Source of the DNA: Microbacterium sp. SCN 70-27
GTDB lineage: Bacteria > Actinomycetota > Actinomycetes > Actinomycetales > Microbacteriaceae
Reading direction: 5' to 3'
Length of the DNA stretch: 64,000 nt
Assembly (NCBI GenBank): GCA_001724425.1
Contig: MEEK01000027.1
Location: forward strand, 34,807-98,806
The translations under genes were made by a program, and so were the position numbers. Below, piece by piece: positions 34,283 to 42,122 of the stretch (positions are counted from its first letter, which is position 1; each line of letters begins with the position of its first letter). The notes below the pieces were generated by a model. The model did not search any database. It saw nothing but the letters and a program-made list of their open reading frames with translations, and had not been told where the DNA came from.

Positions 34283-34770
34283 CCGACCGCTCCGCGCACG
34301 CCAAGCGCCCCGCCTTCGAGCCCGCGACGCGGCTGCTCGTCCCGACCGGCTACAACCCTGCGATGCGCCGCCCCGCCGCGACGATCGCGGGCGTGACGCT
34401 GCTCATCCTGCGCGTCGCGGCGGGCATCGGATTCCTCGTCCAGGCGGCGCTCTTGCGGCCGTCGTCCCTCGACGTCAGCGTCGACGGCGATGCGCTCGGG
34501 CCTCTCGTCGTCGTCCTGGTCGGTGTGTCGCTCCTGCTCGTCGACGCGGTGCTCGCGTCGTTCATCTGGCTGGGCTGGAACTGGCCGCGAGTGCTCGTGA
34601 TGATCGGCTCGGTGATATCGCTCACGACCTCGTTCGTCGCGTGGTGGTCGAGTGGGCGCGAGATCACGGTCGATGCGGGTCTCGCCACGATCGCGCTCGA
34701 CGTGCTCGTGCTGCTCGCGCTGTCGAGCCGCAGCGCCGCCGCGTATGCCCGGCGCAACGAGCGGCCGTGA
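34279..34770 (+). CDS. Four-helix hypothetical membrane protein
   Basis: This 163-aa protein has a 40-residue hydrophilic N-terminus and four predicted helices (TIAGVTLLILRVAAGIGFLV, LGPLVVVLVGVSLLLVDAVL, VLVMIGSVISLTTSFVAWW, LATIALDVLVLLALSS) with the pattern of two-pair bundles. No family recognised. It starts with GTG overlapping the stop of the LssY-type gene and is translationally coupled to it. Confidence 0.7.
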   Translation: MTDRSAHAKRPAFEPATRLLVPTGYNPAMRRPAATIAGVTLLILRVAAGIGFLVQAALLRPSSLDVSVDGDALGPLVVVLVGVSLLLVDAVLASFIWLGWNWPRVLVMIGSVISLTTSFVAWWSSGREITVDAGLATIALDVLVLLALSSRSAAAYARRNERP

Positions 34771-34795
34771 TCTGCGGCTTTGACAGGATGGAGGG

Positions 34796-35608
34796 GTGAC
34801 CCCCGACATCCGTCTCATCGCCGTCGACATGGACGGCACGCTGCTGCTGCCGGACGGCACGATCCCGCCCGCGACCTGGCCCCTGCTCCAGCGGCTGCGG
34901 GAGCGGGGCATCGCGTTCGCCCCCGCGAGCGGTCGGCAACTCGCGACTCTGCAGGCGATGTTCGGTCACGTCGACGCGGAGCTCGACTACATCGCCGAGA
35001 ACGGCGCATACGTCGTCCGCGGTGACACGGAGGTGAGCTCGGATGCCATGGACCCGGCCGTCGCGGCATCCGTCACCGTGCGCCTGCGTGAGCTGGTCGC
35101 CGGAGGCGTCGTGCGCGCGGGGCTGGTCGTCTGCGGCAAGACGTCGGCGTATATCGAGAGCACGGCCGCCGAGTTCCTCGCGGAGGCGGAGAAGTACTAC
35201 GCGAAGCTCGAGGTCGTGCCCGACCTCCTCGCCGTCCGCGATCAGGTCCTGAAGCTCGCGATCTACGACGTCGACGGAGGCGAGGCCCACACGGCGCCCG
35301 CGTTCGCCGACCTCCGCGCCACGCATCAAGTCGTCGTCTCGGGCGAGCACTGGGTCGACATCATGAACGCGACCGTCAACAAGGGCGTCGCCCTGCGGAA
35401 TCTCCAGGCGGCTCTCGGCGTGACGCCCGCCCAGACGATGGCGTTCGGTGACTACCTCAACGACATCGAGCTGCTGCAGGCGGCGGACTGGTCGTATGCG
35501 ATGGACGACGCCCACCCCGATGTGGCGGCGATCGCGCGGTTCCGTGCGCCGTCGAACGCCGACGCGGGAGTCCTGCGCGTCATCGAAGAGCTCCTCGCCC
35601 GCGCCTGA
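34796..35608 (+). CDS. HAD-superfamily hydrolase, Cof type (IIB)
   Basis: This 270-aa soluble phosphatase has motif I AVDMDGTLL (nucleophile Asp, residues 9-17), the Cof cap domain between about 80 and 190, motif III lysine in NKGVALRNL and motif IV FGDYLNDIEL. Members dephosphorylate sugar phosphates, FMN or nucleotides; substrate not predictable. GTG at 34796 has CAGGAT 6 nt before it, an imperfect version of the -10 hexamer seen at other starts here. Confidence 0.88.
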   Translation: MTPDIRLIAVDMDGTLLLPDGTIPPATWPLLQRLRERGIAFAPASGRQLATLQAMFGHVDAELDYIAENGAYVVRGDTEVSSDAMDPAVAASVTVRLRELVAGGVVRAGLVVCGKTSAYIESTAAEFLAEAEKYYAKLEVVPDLLAVRDQVLKLAIYDVDGGEAHTAPAFADLRATHQVVVSGEHWVDIMNATVNKGVALRNLQAALGVTPAQTMAFGDYLNDIELLQAADWSYAMDDAHPDVAAIARFRAPSNADAGVLRVIEELLARA

Positions 35609-35623
35609 CCGAGGCGATGGGCG

Positions 35624-35629
35624 TAGCGT
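35624..35629 (+). promoter_or_regulatory. -10 hexamer for leaderless aldo/keto reductase gene
   Basis: TAGCGT lies 7 nt before the ATG at 35637. Confidence 0.5.
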
Positions 35630-35636
35630 GGACGCC

Positions 35637-36467
35637 ATGGTCACGATTCCCACGGTCACGCTCAACGACGGCACGGCGTTCCCGGAGCTCGGCTTCGGCA
35701 CCTACAAGCTCACGGGCGATGAGGGCATCGCCGCGATCGGCACGGCGATCGACGCCGGGTACCGACTGCTCGACTCCGCGGTCAACTACGGCAACGAAGC
35801 CGAGGTCGGCGAGGCGGTGCGGCGCAGCGGCATCCGCGACGAGCTGATCGTCACGACGAAGGTCCCCGGGCGTGAGCACGGCTACCAGGAGACGATCCAT
35901 TCGGCGCACGCGTCGCTCGAGCGGCTGGGACTCGACCGCATCGACCTCTACCTGATCCACTGGCCGAACCCCAGCGTGAATCGCTACGTCGAGACCTTCC
36001 GCGCCATGATCGACCTGCAGAAGGACGGCAAGGTCGGATCGGTCGGCGTCTCCAACTTCACCGAGGCGATGCTGACGCGCCTCATCGACGAGACCGGTGT
36101 CACCCCCGCGGTCAACCAGGTGGAGATGCATCCCTATTTCCCGCAGGAGAAGCTGCGCGCCTTCCACGCGACGCACGGCATCCGCACGGAGAGCTGGTCG
36201 CCGCTCGCCCGCCGCAGCGAACTGCTCACCGAGCAGGTCATCCAGGACGTCGCCGCGGTGCACGGCGTCACCCCGACGCAGGCCGTGCTCCGCTGGCACA
36301 CGCAGCTCGGTTCGACGCCGATCCCGAAGTCCGCCGACGCCTCACGTCAGGTCGAGAACGCCGACGTGTTCGGTTTCGCACTGACGGATGCCGAGCTCGC
36401 CGCCATCTCCGGGCTCGAGCGCGGGCGGCTGTGGGACGGCGACCCCGACACTCACGAAGAGATGTAG
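35637..36467 (+). CDS. Aldo/keto reductase (2,5-diketo-D-gluconate reductase-like)
   Basis: This 276-aa NADPH-dependent (beta/alpha)8 reductase has the catalytic tetrad in its usual contexts: Asp in RLLDSAVNYGNE, Tyr in the same stretch, Lys in VTTKVPG and His in LYLIHWPNP. The family signature GSVGVSNFTEAML and the cofactor-binding PIPKSADASRQVEN are present. Length matches AKR5-type bacterial reductases. Broad carbonyl substrates are likely. It ends 10 nt from a convergent membrane protein gene. Confidence 0.9.
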   Translation: MVTIPTVTLNDGTAFPELGFGTYKLTGDEGIAAIGTAIDAGYRLLDSAVNYGNEAEVGEAVRRSGIRDELIVTTKVPGREHGYQETIHSAHASLERLGLDRIDLYLIHWPNPSVNRYVETFRAMIDLQKDGKVGSVGVSNFTEAMLTRLIDETGVTPAVNQVEMHPYFPQEKLRAFHATHGIRTESWSPLARRSELLTEQVIQDVAAVHGVTPTQAVLRWHTQLGSTPIPKSADASRQVENADVFGFALTDAELAAISGLERGRLWDGDPDTHEEM

Positions 36468-36477
36468 TCGCTGCGCG

Positions 36478-37161
36478 TCACGCGCGATAGGTGCGCGGAC
36501 GGGCCCGCGTGAGCACGCGGTCGAGCCCGTAGAACAGGTACCCCACGGCGAGGAGCGCGACAGTGAGCCCCGCGATCCACAGGACGACGCCGCCGAGGCC
36601 GTTCGTCTCGACATTCATGAACGGATACGGCACCGTCGTTCCTCCGGCGAACCGACCACCCAGCGCGCTGTAGATGAAGGCGAACGCGAGGTAGGAGTAC
36701 GGGATCGTCGCCCACAGGATCGGGTCGTACCAGACCAGCCGGCCCTTCGGGACGAACAGCAGCCAGTCGACGATCACGAGGACGGGCGTGATGATGTGCA
36801 CGAGGTTGTCGGTGAGAGTGAACGGCTCGTACGCGCCCGGTTGGGTGAACAGGCCGGGAGCGAGGACGAACAGGTAGATGAGCATCGTCACCGTGATCGC
36901 CATCATGGCGGCGGCGGCGCCGCGGGCCGAGGGCGTCGAGAAGCCGTCCCATCCTTTCCGCTGTGCGTCGCGGACCGTATAGACGGCCGACCACACCATC
37001 CAGACGAGGCAGAGCACGTTGCTCAGCACCGTGTAGTAGAGGAATGCGGACCACGTGGGCGTCGCGGTCCACAGGCCCGAGACCCGCGCGATCCCGAGCA
37101 GGATGACGAAGGATGCCAGAGCCCGGTACGCGAAGGACAGCGTGCGGTAGGGGAGGACCAT
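36478..37161 (-). CDS. Pr6Pr family membrane protein
   Basis: This 227-aa protein has six predicted helices with the family blocks YRALASFVILLGIARVSGLW, NVLCLVWMVW, NLVHIITPVLVIVDWLLFVPKG and YPFMNVETNGLGGV. The His/Asp in the third block is conserved in the related FAR-17a/AIG1 family, where similar residues serve in ester hydrolysis; activity here is unproven. ATG at 37161 is chosen over 37170 because TACGAT lies 7 nt upstream. Confidence 0.82.
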   Translation of the reverse strand: MVLPYRTLSFAYRALASFVILLGIARVSGLWTATPTWSAFLYYTVLSNVLCLVWMVWSAVYTVRDAQRKGWDGFSTPSARGAAAAMMAITVTMLIYLFVLAPGLFTQPGAYEPFTLTDNLVHIITPVLVIVDWLLFVPKGRLVWYDPILWATIPYSYLAFAFIYSALGGRFAGGTTVPYPFMNVETNGLGGVVLWIAGLTVALLAVGYLFYGLDRVLTRARPRTYRA

Positions 37162-37168
37162 GGCTGAC

Positions 37169-37174
37169 ATCGTA
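37169..37174 (-). promoter_or_regulatory. -10 hexamer for leaderless Pr6Pr gene
   Basis: On the minus strand TACGAT lies 7 nt before the ATG at 37161. Confidence 0.45.
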
Positions 37175-37311
37175 GGGGCGCGGATGCCGATTCCGCGCGG
37201 GTTTGCGGCGACAGGCCGTGAACGGGAGCCCGGCGGGGGTCGTCAGGCCCAGCGTCGGCGGGCGCGTGAGACGGGGCGGCGACGCTCTTCAGTGCCGGGC
37301 GGCGTCGGGCG

Positions 37312-37560
37312 TCAGAGCTGGGCGCCGTCGTCCCACGGGTCATCCAACTGCGGGTTGCGACCCCGCCACGACTCGTACGCGAGGAGCCACCCACCGGAGA
37401 TGATGAGCGCGATGAAAAGCCCCAGCAGAATGCTGCCGAGCACTGCGCCGACGATGACGCCGACGACGAGGAGTGCGACGCTGCCGAACACCCACCCCCA
37501 CCGCCCGCGCGGCCAGCCGGTCTTCTCTTCCGCGGGCAGGTCGTCCTCGGGCAGCGTCAT
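37312..37560 (-). CDS. Small two-helix membrane protein
   Basis: This 82-aa protein has an acidic N-terminus (TLPEDDLPAEEKTG), two predicted helices (WVFGSVALLVVGVIVGAVLG and ILLGLFIALIISGGWLLAYE) and an acidic C-terminus. No family recognised. Its ATG overlaps the stop of the upstream VOC gene by 4 nt, so it is translationally coupled. Confidence 0.7.
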   Translation of the reverse strand: MTLPEDDLPAEEKTGWPRGRWGWVFGSVALLVVGVIVGAVLGSILLGLFIALIISGGWLLAYESWRGRNPQLDDPWDDGAQL

Positions 37561-37997
37561 GACTCGATCGTAGGCGGCACCGAGTAGGAGATCATCCAGT
37601 CGACACCGAAGCGGTCCGTGAACATCCCGAACGCGCCGCCCGTGGCATCCCATGGCGGTGTCTCATACGGAGCGGTCACGGTGCCTCCCGCCGACAGGCC
37701 GTCCCAATAGCCCCGCAGACGTTCGCCCTCGTCGCCGCTGATCGACACGGCGAAACCCGCGGGTGGCGCGGACGTCATCGTGCTCGGGACGTCCGAGACC
37801 ATGAGGGTGAGCCCGTCGGTCGTCTCCAGCTGACCGTGCATGACGAGATGCTCCTCGCCCGGGGGCGCCATGTCGGGAAAGTCGGAGAACGCCATGATCT
37901 GCACAGTGCCTCCGAGTACGGAGTGGTAGAACTCGAGCGCCTCGCGGGCGGTGCCGCGGAGGTTCACATAGGGGTTGAGCGTCACTGTCATGCGCAC
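37557..37997 (-). CDS. VOC family protein, PhnB-like
   Basis: This 146-aa glyoxalase-fold protein of the PhnB/DUF1338-like group has TLNPYVNLRGTAREALEFYH at the N-terminus, the central HLVMHGQLETTDGLTLMVSD and the C-terminal GGAFGMFTDRFGVDWMISY block. E. coli PhnB-like proteins lack a proven enzymatic role. GTG at 37997 has GAGGT 7 nt upstream; an ATG two codons later is also possible. The gene is coupled to the downstream small membrane protein. Confidence 0.82.
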   Translation of the reverse strand: MRMTVTLNPYVNLRGTAREALEFYHSVLGGTVQIMAFSDFPDMAPPGEEHLVMHGQLETTDGLTLMVSDVPSTMTSAPPAGFAVSISGDEGERLRGYWDGLSAGGTVTAPYETPPWDATGGAFGMFTDRFGVDWMISYSVPPTIES

Positions 37998-38036
37998 AGT
38001 GTGAACCTCACCTCGGGCACGCGCAATGGAGTGGCT

Positions 38037-39038
38037 TCAGCGCGAGCGGTGATCCTCAGGCGCGAGCCGCGGCCCGCGGCGCGGTTCGAACGCACCCGAC
38101 AGGCTGAGCAGGCGGATGACCCGCTGGCGATGCCCGCGCCAGGGTTCGAGGAGTTCCACCATGCCGTCGTCGTCGACGCGGTGGCCCTTCAGCGCATACC
38201 CGACCTGGTGGGCGAGGTGGTAGTCGCCGACGCTCACCGCGTCGGGGTCGCCGAACGCGCGGATACGCGCTTCCGCACTCGTCCAAGGCCCCACCCCGCG
38301 CAGGCTCGTGAAGACGCCGTCGCGTTCGTCGGGGGTGTGCGCGACGGTGCTCGCCTGCTCGATGGATGCCCGTCGCCGGGCGGCCTCGACGATCGTCCGC
38401 GACTGGGGCGGCTCGAGCCCGGCACGATGCCAGGTCCAACTGGGGACGCGCTGCCAGTGCTCGGGCGGAGCGAACATCGGCCGCGGTGTCGGTCCGGGCG
38501 CGCGCTCGCCGCACCACGTGAGGATCATCCGCCACGCGCCGAAGGCCTGCAGGCCGGTGACCTTCTGCTCGAAGATCGCGCTCGCGAGGGCATCGAAGAC
38601 GAGGTCCGTGCGCCCGAGTCGCAGGTCGGGGTGGCGGTGGTGCACCTCGGCGACGAGGGCGTGATGGCGGGGGTCGAAGCCGGTCGGGTCGTCGTCCGCA
38701 CCGCACAAGCGCGGCAGCTGATCGAGGGCCCATTCGGCTCCCGGGCCCCACGCCGCGGCGCGGATGCGGGTGCGCTCGACCCGGATCGCGAGGGTCGCGA
38801 CGCCCATCGGCGTGCGGCTGGCACGCCAGATGACGCCGCCGACGCTCGTCTGCGCGGGGTCGTGCGTGCCGCGCTGCTGCAGAGCGATCGCACGGTGCGC
38901 GTCGATCGCGGCCCGCGGGCGGTACTCGGTCTCGATGGGGCGGCCCGGTGCCGGGCGCGGGTCGCGCAGTCGGGATGCCCGGGTGCGCGAGGTGGCATCC
39001 ACGGCGGCATCCGCCCTGGCATCCACCCCCGCGCTCAT
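38037..39038 (-). CDS. DNA-3-methyladenine glycosylase 2-type (AlkA/HhH-GPD) protein
   Basis: This 333-aa protein is a likely base-excision DNA repair enzyme for alkylated bases. An N-terminal AlkA-like region (about 40-135) precedes the helix-hairpin-helix core: DALASAIFEQKVTGLQAFGAW, then LRGVGPWTSAEARIRAFGDP (hairpin) and VSVGDYHLAHQVG with the catalytic Asp in VGDYH. No C-terminal iron-sulfur cysteine cluster is present, as usual for AlkA. The ATG has TAGGGT 6 nt upstream and is probably leaderless. Confidence 0.85.
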   Translation of the reverse strand: MSAGVDARADAAVDATSRTRASRLRDPRPAPGRPIETEYRPRAAIDAHRAIALQQRGTHDPAQTSVGGVIWRASRTPMGVATLAIRVERTRIRAAAWGPGAEWALDQLPRLCGADDDPTGFDPRHHALVAEVHHRHPDLRLGRTDLVFDALASAIFEQKVTGLQAFGAWRMILTWCGERAPGPTPRPMFAPPEHWQRVPSWTWHRAGLEPPQSRTIVEAARRRASIEQASTVAHTPDERDGVFTSLRGVGPWTSAEARIRAFGDPDAVSVGDYHLAHQVGYALKGHRVDDDGMVELLEPWRGHRQRVIRLLSLSGAFEPRRGPRLAPEDHRSR

Positions 39039-39044
39039 GCCGTC

Positions 39045-39050
39045 ACCCTA
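39045..39050 (-). promoter_or_regulatory. -10 hexamer for leaderless glycosylase gene
   Basis: On the minus strand TAGGGT lies 6 nt before the ATG at 39038. Confidence 0.5.
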
Positions 39051-39103
39051 CGTCACCGGCCCGACACGGGGCGGATCGGCGCGGGTGCCGGGCGAGGGGA
39101 GGC

Positions 39104-39814
39104 TCAGAGACGGTCGGGCGACGGGGTGCCGTGGCCGAACCGGATCACGACGTCGGCGTGCCGGTCGAAGCGGTATCCGATGCCGCGCACGGTGCGCACG
39201 ATGTCTTCGTAGCGGCCGAGCTTGGCGCGCAGGCGCCGCACGTGCACGTCGATGGTGCGCTCGCCGGGCGCCTCGCCGTCGTCCGCGTGGCTCCACAGCG
39301 ACGAGACGAGCTCGGTGCGCTCGATCGTGCGGCCTTCGCGCAGCACGAGGTACTGCAGCAGCTCGAACTCCTTGAAGGTCAGGGCTGCGCCCTCGCCGTC
39401 GATGTGCACGCGGCGGCGCGAGATGTCGATCGTGACGCCGCCGGCGACGTGGTCCGGGTCGGGCTCGTCGGCCTTCGTGCGGGCGACAGCGCTCGGCTCG
39501 TGGAGGGCCAGGCGCACGACGTCGACATCGCGACCGCCGGCGTGGGCGGGGGCGAGGGCGACGGTCGCGTAGGTCTCGGCGTGCGGGGCGAGCTCGGAGA
39601 TCGTGCGGCGCAGCGCCGACACGAGCGTCGAGAGCGAGACGCCGTCGGCGGCGGCCTTGAGCTCGTCGAGGCCGACGTACAGGGCGAAGCCGCGCGGCGC
39701 GTTCGTGCCGGCTGCGACGAGCGGCGGCACGGCGGGCGACGCCGCATCCTCCACCGCGTGCAGGTGACGGGTGGTGCGGACGGTGGGCTGGGCGAGGAGG
39801 GCGGTGGTCGACAT
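39104..39814 (-). CDS. Orphan winged-helix (OmpR-type DNA-binding) transcriptional regulator without receiver domain
   Basis: This 236-aa protein has an OmpR/PhoB-type DNA-binding domain at the C-terminus (about residues 125-220): LTFKEFELLQYLVLREGRTI, ERTELVSSLWSH, ERTIDVHVRRLRAKLG (recognition helix) and IVRTVRGIGYRFDR. The N-terminal 110 residues (GFALYVGLDELKAAADGVSL, then STLVSALRRTISELAPHAET) are not a response-regulator receiver: no DD pocket, phospho-Asp or Lys motif is present. So it is not a standard two-component regulator. A long untranslated leader of about 200 nt separates it from a cysteine-rich leader ORF at 40022-40120. An AGAGG site lies near the ATG. Confidence 0.82.
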   Translation of the reverse strand: MSTTALLAQPTVRTTRHLHAVEDAASPAVPPLVAAGTNAPRGFALYVGLDELKAAADGVSLSTLVSALRRTISELAPHAETYATVALAPAHAGGRDVDVVRLALHEPSAVARTKADEPDPDHVAGGVTIDISRRRVHIDGEGAALTFKEFELLQYLVLREGRTIERTELVSSLWSHADDGEAPGERTIDVHVRRLRAKLGRYEDIVRTVRGIGYRFDRHADVVIRFGHGTPSPDRL

Positions 39815-40021
39815 GAGAAGAGGTCCTTCGGGGGCGGAACCCGGGCTGATCGCCTGGAGCGGGTTCGAGCGTGTGCTGCGGAAGCGGCCTTCGCGGAAGA
39901 GGAGCGAGGTGGGCCGGTGTGCGAGGCATCCGAGATCCGCGTCGTGGGCGGAGGCGTGCGGTGACTCGGGGGTCGCCTGCTCCGATTCAGAGGCGGAGGG
40001 CTGACCCGGCGGGGATGACCG

Positions 40022-40120
40022 TCAGATACACATTCGACAGCACATGGCAACGCGCGGCATCATGATGCCGGCAGTTCCGTTCGCCTCCCGGGCGGACAGA
40101 GTGCGTGCGTTGTCAGTCAT
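40022..40120 (-). CDS. Leaderless cysteine-rich leader peptide (candidate attenuator ORF)
   Basis: This 32-codon ORF begins MTDNARTLSAREANG and ends with the tail AMCCRMCI before TGA. Three of the last six codons are Cys. Its ATG lies exactly 7 nt downstream of a CATAAT -10 with TTGACA 18 bp further up, so the mRNA should start at the ATG and need no ribosome site. Cys-rich leaderless uORFs are known in mycobacteria, where ribosome stalling at Cys codons controls downstream sulfur-metabolism genes. Here the downstream gene on the same strand is an orphan winged-helix regulator. No other ORF fills the stretch 39815-40021. Not shown to be expressed. Confidence 0.6.
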   Translation of the reverse strand: MTDNARTLSAREANGTAGIMMPRVAMCCRMCI

Positions 40121-40127
40121 GTGGCCG

Positions 40128-40157
40128 ATTATGACGAACGGGGTCCGTATGTGTCAA
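40128..40157 (-). promoter_or_regulatory. Promoter of the leader peptide and winged-helix gene
   Basis: On the minus strand: TTGACA (40152-40157), 18-bp spacer, CATAAT (40128-40133), then 7 nt to the leader ATG. It is the best -35/-10 pair I found in the window. Confidence 0.7.
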
Positions 40158-40234
40158 ACTGCGCTGTCTCGGCCGGGACGACATGACGCAATATGACAGA
40201 GTGCTCAGTCCCGCACCTTCGACAGAATGGACGG

Positions 40235-40828
40235 ATGCCGCAGCCGCCGCAGTCCCCGCGCCGTATCCGCATCGTCGGGGCATCCGGCTCCGGCAAGTCG
40301 CACCTCGCGATGCGGGTGGCCGAGCGCACCGGTCTTGCGCGGCTCGACCTCGACGCCGTGTTCTGGGATGCCGGGTGGACGCACCGTGATCTCGATGAGG
40401 CGCGTGTGCTCGTCGACGACTTCATCGCCGCGCACCCGGAGGGGTGGGTCGCCGACGGCAACTGGACGAGCAGGCTCGACGGGCTGCTCTCTCCGGGCAC
40501 TCCAGGCGGTGCGGACGTCATGGTCTGGGTCGACCACCCCCGCCACGTCGTGATGCGGCGCATCATCGCGCGGACGGTGCGCCGCGGCATCCTGCGAGAG
40601 GAGCTGTGGCACGGCAACCGCGAGCGCATCTCGTCGTGGCTGCGCTGGGCGCCCGAGCAGAACATCATGCGGTGGGCGTGGACGTCCTATCCGCGTGTGC
40701 GCGAGCGCCTGCAGGGTGCGATCGCCCACGGCGATGCGATCGTCCAGCTGCGCGGCCAGCGCGCCGTGGACGCGTGGCTCGCGTCGCTGGAGCCCGGCGC
40801 GCCGGAGCGGCGTAGCGTAGAAGGATGA
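40235..40828 (+). CDS. P-loop kinase-like protein (topology modulation/FlaR-type)
   Basis: This 197-aa soluble ATPase or small-molecule kinase has Walker A GASGSGKS (about residues 14-21), then RLDLDAVFWDAGW and WVADGNWTSR. This arrangement is seen in adenylate-kinase-like 'topology modulation' proteins. A lid-type basic segment follows at about 110-140. Substrate unknown. ATG 40235 is preferred to an in-frame ATG 14 codons earlier because the P-loop then lies at the usual distance and CAGAAT lies 6 nt before it. Its stop overlaps the ATG of the acetyltransferase gene. Confidence 0.8.
   Translation: MPQPPQSPRRIRIVGASGSGKSHLAMRVAERTGLARLDLDAVFWDAGWTHRDLDEARVLVDDFIAAHPEGWVADGNWTSRLDGLLSPGTPGGADVMVWVDHPRHVVMRRIIARTVRRGILREELWHGNRERISSWLRWAPEQNIMRWAWTSYPRVRERLQGAIAHGDAIVQLRGQRAVDAWLASLEPGAPERRSVEG
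40813..40818 (+). promoter_or_regulatory. -10-like hexamer before the GNAT gene
   Basis: TAGCGT lies 6 nt before the ATG at 40825, inside the end of the upstream gene. An AGAAGG ribosome site also overlaps, so the gene may be both coupled and separately started. Confidence 0.35.
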
Positions 40829-41124
40829 CCGAGTTCACCTTCGCGAACGAGACGGATGCCTCGCGCTTCACTCTCCACAAGGGCGACGACCTCGTGAGCG
40901 TGCTCGACTACCGCGACGACGGCCGCACGATGGCGCTCACGCGCGCCTACACGATCCCGACCTTCCGGGGGCACGGCTACGCGGGCGAACTCGTCGCGCG
41001 CGCCGTCGCCGACCTCGAGGAGCGCGGAGATCGCGCGGTGAGCCCGGTGTGCTGGTACGTCGCCGACTGGTTCGACCGGAACCCGTCGCACAGCGCCCTG
41101 CTCGCGCAGCGCTCGGTCGGCTGA
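40825..41124 (+). CDS. Small GNAT-type N-acetyltransferase (YjdJ-like)
   Basis: This 99-aa protein contains only the core of the GNAT fold: strands SRFTLHKGDDLVSVLDYRDD and TMALTRAYTIP, then the acetyl-CoA loop FRGHGYAGELVARAVADLEE, and a closing CWYVADWF strand. It belongs to the short GNAT group that may acetylate small molecules or be cofactor-binding only. It overlaps the upstream kinase-like gene by 4 nt (ATGA). Confidence 0.82.
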   Translation: MTEFTFANETDASRFTLHKGDDLVSVLDYRDDGRTMALTRAYTIPTFRGHGYAGELVARAVADLEERGDRAVSPVCWYVADWFDRNPSHSALLAQRSVG

Positions 41125-41165
41125 GGCGCGGTCAGGTCGCCGACCCCCTCGGGCTCGCGCGCCGG

Positions 41166-42068
41166 TCAGTCCTGCGTCTTCTCGAGCCAGCGGCGCAGCT
41201 CGTCGGCGACGGGCTCGGCCGTGCGGATGAGCGTCTCGTGGTGGTGGCCTTCGACGACGAACGTCGTCGCGACGGGAATCGCGGCGGCGACCTCGTCGAA
41301 CCACTCCTGCGGCACCACCGCGTCGAGCTCGCCGCGGATGACGAGCGTCGGCGCGGTGATGCGCGGGTAGGCATCCTCGGGCCGGTGGACGAGCATCGCG
41401 GTCATCTTGCGCCGCAGATTCGGCCCGGCGCGCAGATACTCGCGGGTGCCGAGCAGAAGCACCTTGCCGCTCTCGCCGAAGAGGTCGCGACCGAGCCGGA
41501 CGAGCTGGGTGAACGCATGGCGGTGACGGCGATCGACAGTCGGAGCGACGAGGACGAGGCGGCCGACGACGTCGGGATGCCGCACGGCGACCTCCGTCAC
41601 GACCTGGGTTCCCATGGAGTGCCCGAGGAGGATCACCGGGCCGCGATCGAGCCGGCGCAGGTATGCCGCCACGAGATCGGCCATACGCTCGATCGTCGGG
41701 GTGCGCGCAGGTTCGGGCGCCTCGCCATACCCCGGAAGATCCACCGCGACGACGAGTGAATCGTCGTCGAAGCGTCGGACGAGATCGGCGAAGACCTTGC
41801 GCCCCATGCCGATGCCGTGGACGAGCACGAGGGTGGCGGTGGACCCGTCGCGCCCGCGCCGCTCGGCGATGAGGGTCGATCGATCATGGGTGAACTCCTC
41901 GATCGCGCCGTCGCGCGTCGGGACTCCCGTGAGCTCGTCGATCGCAGCGTCGACGGCTTGCGCGGCGGTGTCGACGGCCTCGCCCGCGGCATCCGCCAGA
42001 GCGTCCGCGGCGTCGCGCGCGACCGCGGTGACGTTGTCGGCGGCGGCGGAGAAGTCATCCGGGACCAT
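41166..42068 (-). CDS. Alpha/beta-hydrolase
   Basis: This 300-aa soluble protein starts with an Ala/Asp-rich helical extension (1-55) in place of a signal peptide. The hydrolase core follows: LVLVHGIGMGRKVFADLVRR (oxyanion loop), nucleophile LLGHSMGTQVV, acid in IRGELDAVVP and His in VEGHHHETL. Substrate unknown. The N-terminal extension is of the type seen in apolipoprotein-like amphipathic helices and may bind membranes or a partner. Probable leaderless start with TAGCCT 7 nt upstream; divergent from the DUF2277 gene 54 nt away. Confidence 0.82.
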   Translation of the reverse strand: MVPDDFSAAADNVTAVARDAADALADAAGEAVDTAAQAVDAAIDELTGVPTRDGAIEEFTHDRSTLIAERRGRDGSTATLVLVHGIGMGRKVFADLVRRFDDDSLVVAVDLPGYGEAPEPARTPTIERMADLVAAYLRRLDRGPVILLGHSMGTQVVTEVAVRHPDVVGRLVLVAPTVDRRHRHAFTQLVRLGRDLFGESGKVLLLGTREYLRAGPNLRRKMTAMLVHRPEDAYPRITAPTLVIRGELDAVVPQEWFDEVAAAIPVATTFVVEGHHHETLIRTAEPVADELRRWLEKTQD

Positions 42069-42075
42069 GCTCTCG

Positions 42076-42081
42076 AGGCTA
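42076..42081 (-). promoter_or_regulatory. -10 hexamer for leaderless hydrolase gene
   Basis: On the minus strand TAGCCT lies 7 nt before the ATG at 42068. Confidence 0.5.
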
Positions 42082-42109
42082 GGACCTGGTCGCCGTGCGA
42101 GCCTGAGCG

Positions 42110-42115
42110 TACGGT
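42110..42115 (+). promoter_or_regulatory. -10 hexamer for leaderless DUF2277 gene
   Basis: TACGGT lies 7 nt before the ATG at 42123. Confidence 0.5.
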
Positions 42116-42122
42116 GAAGGCC

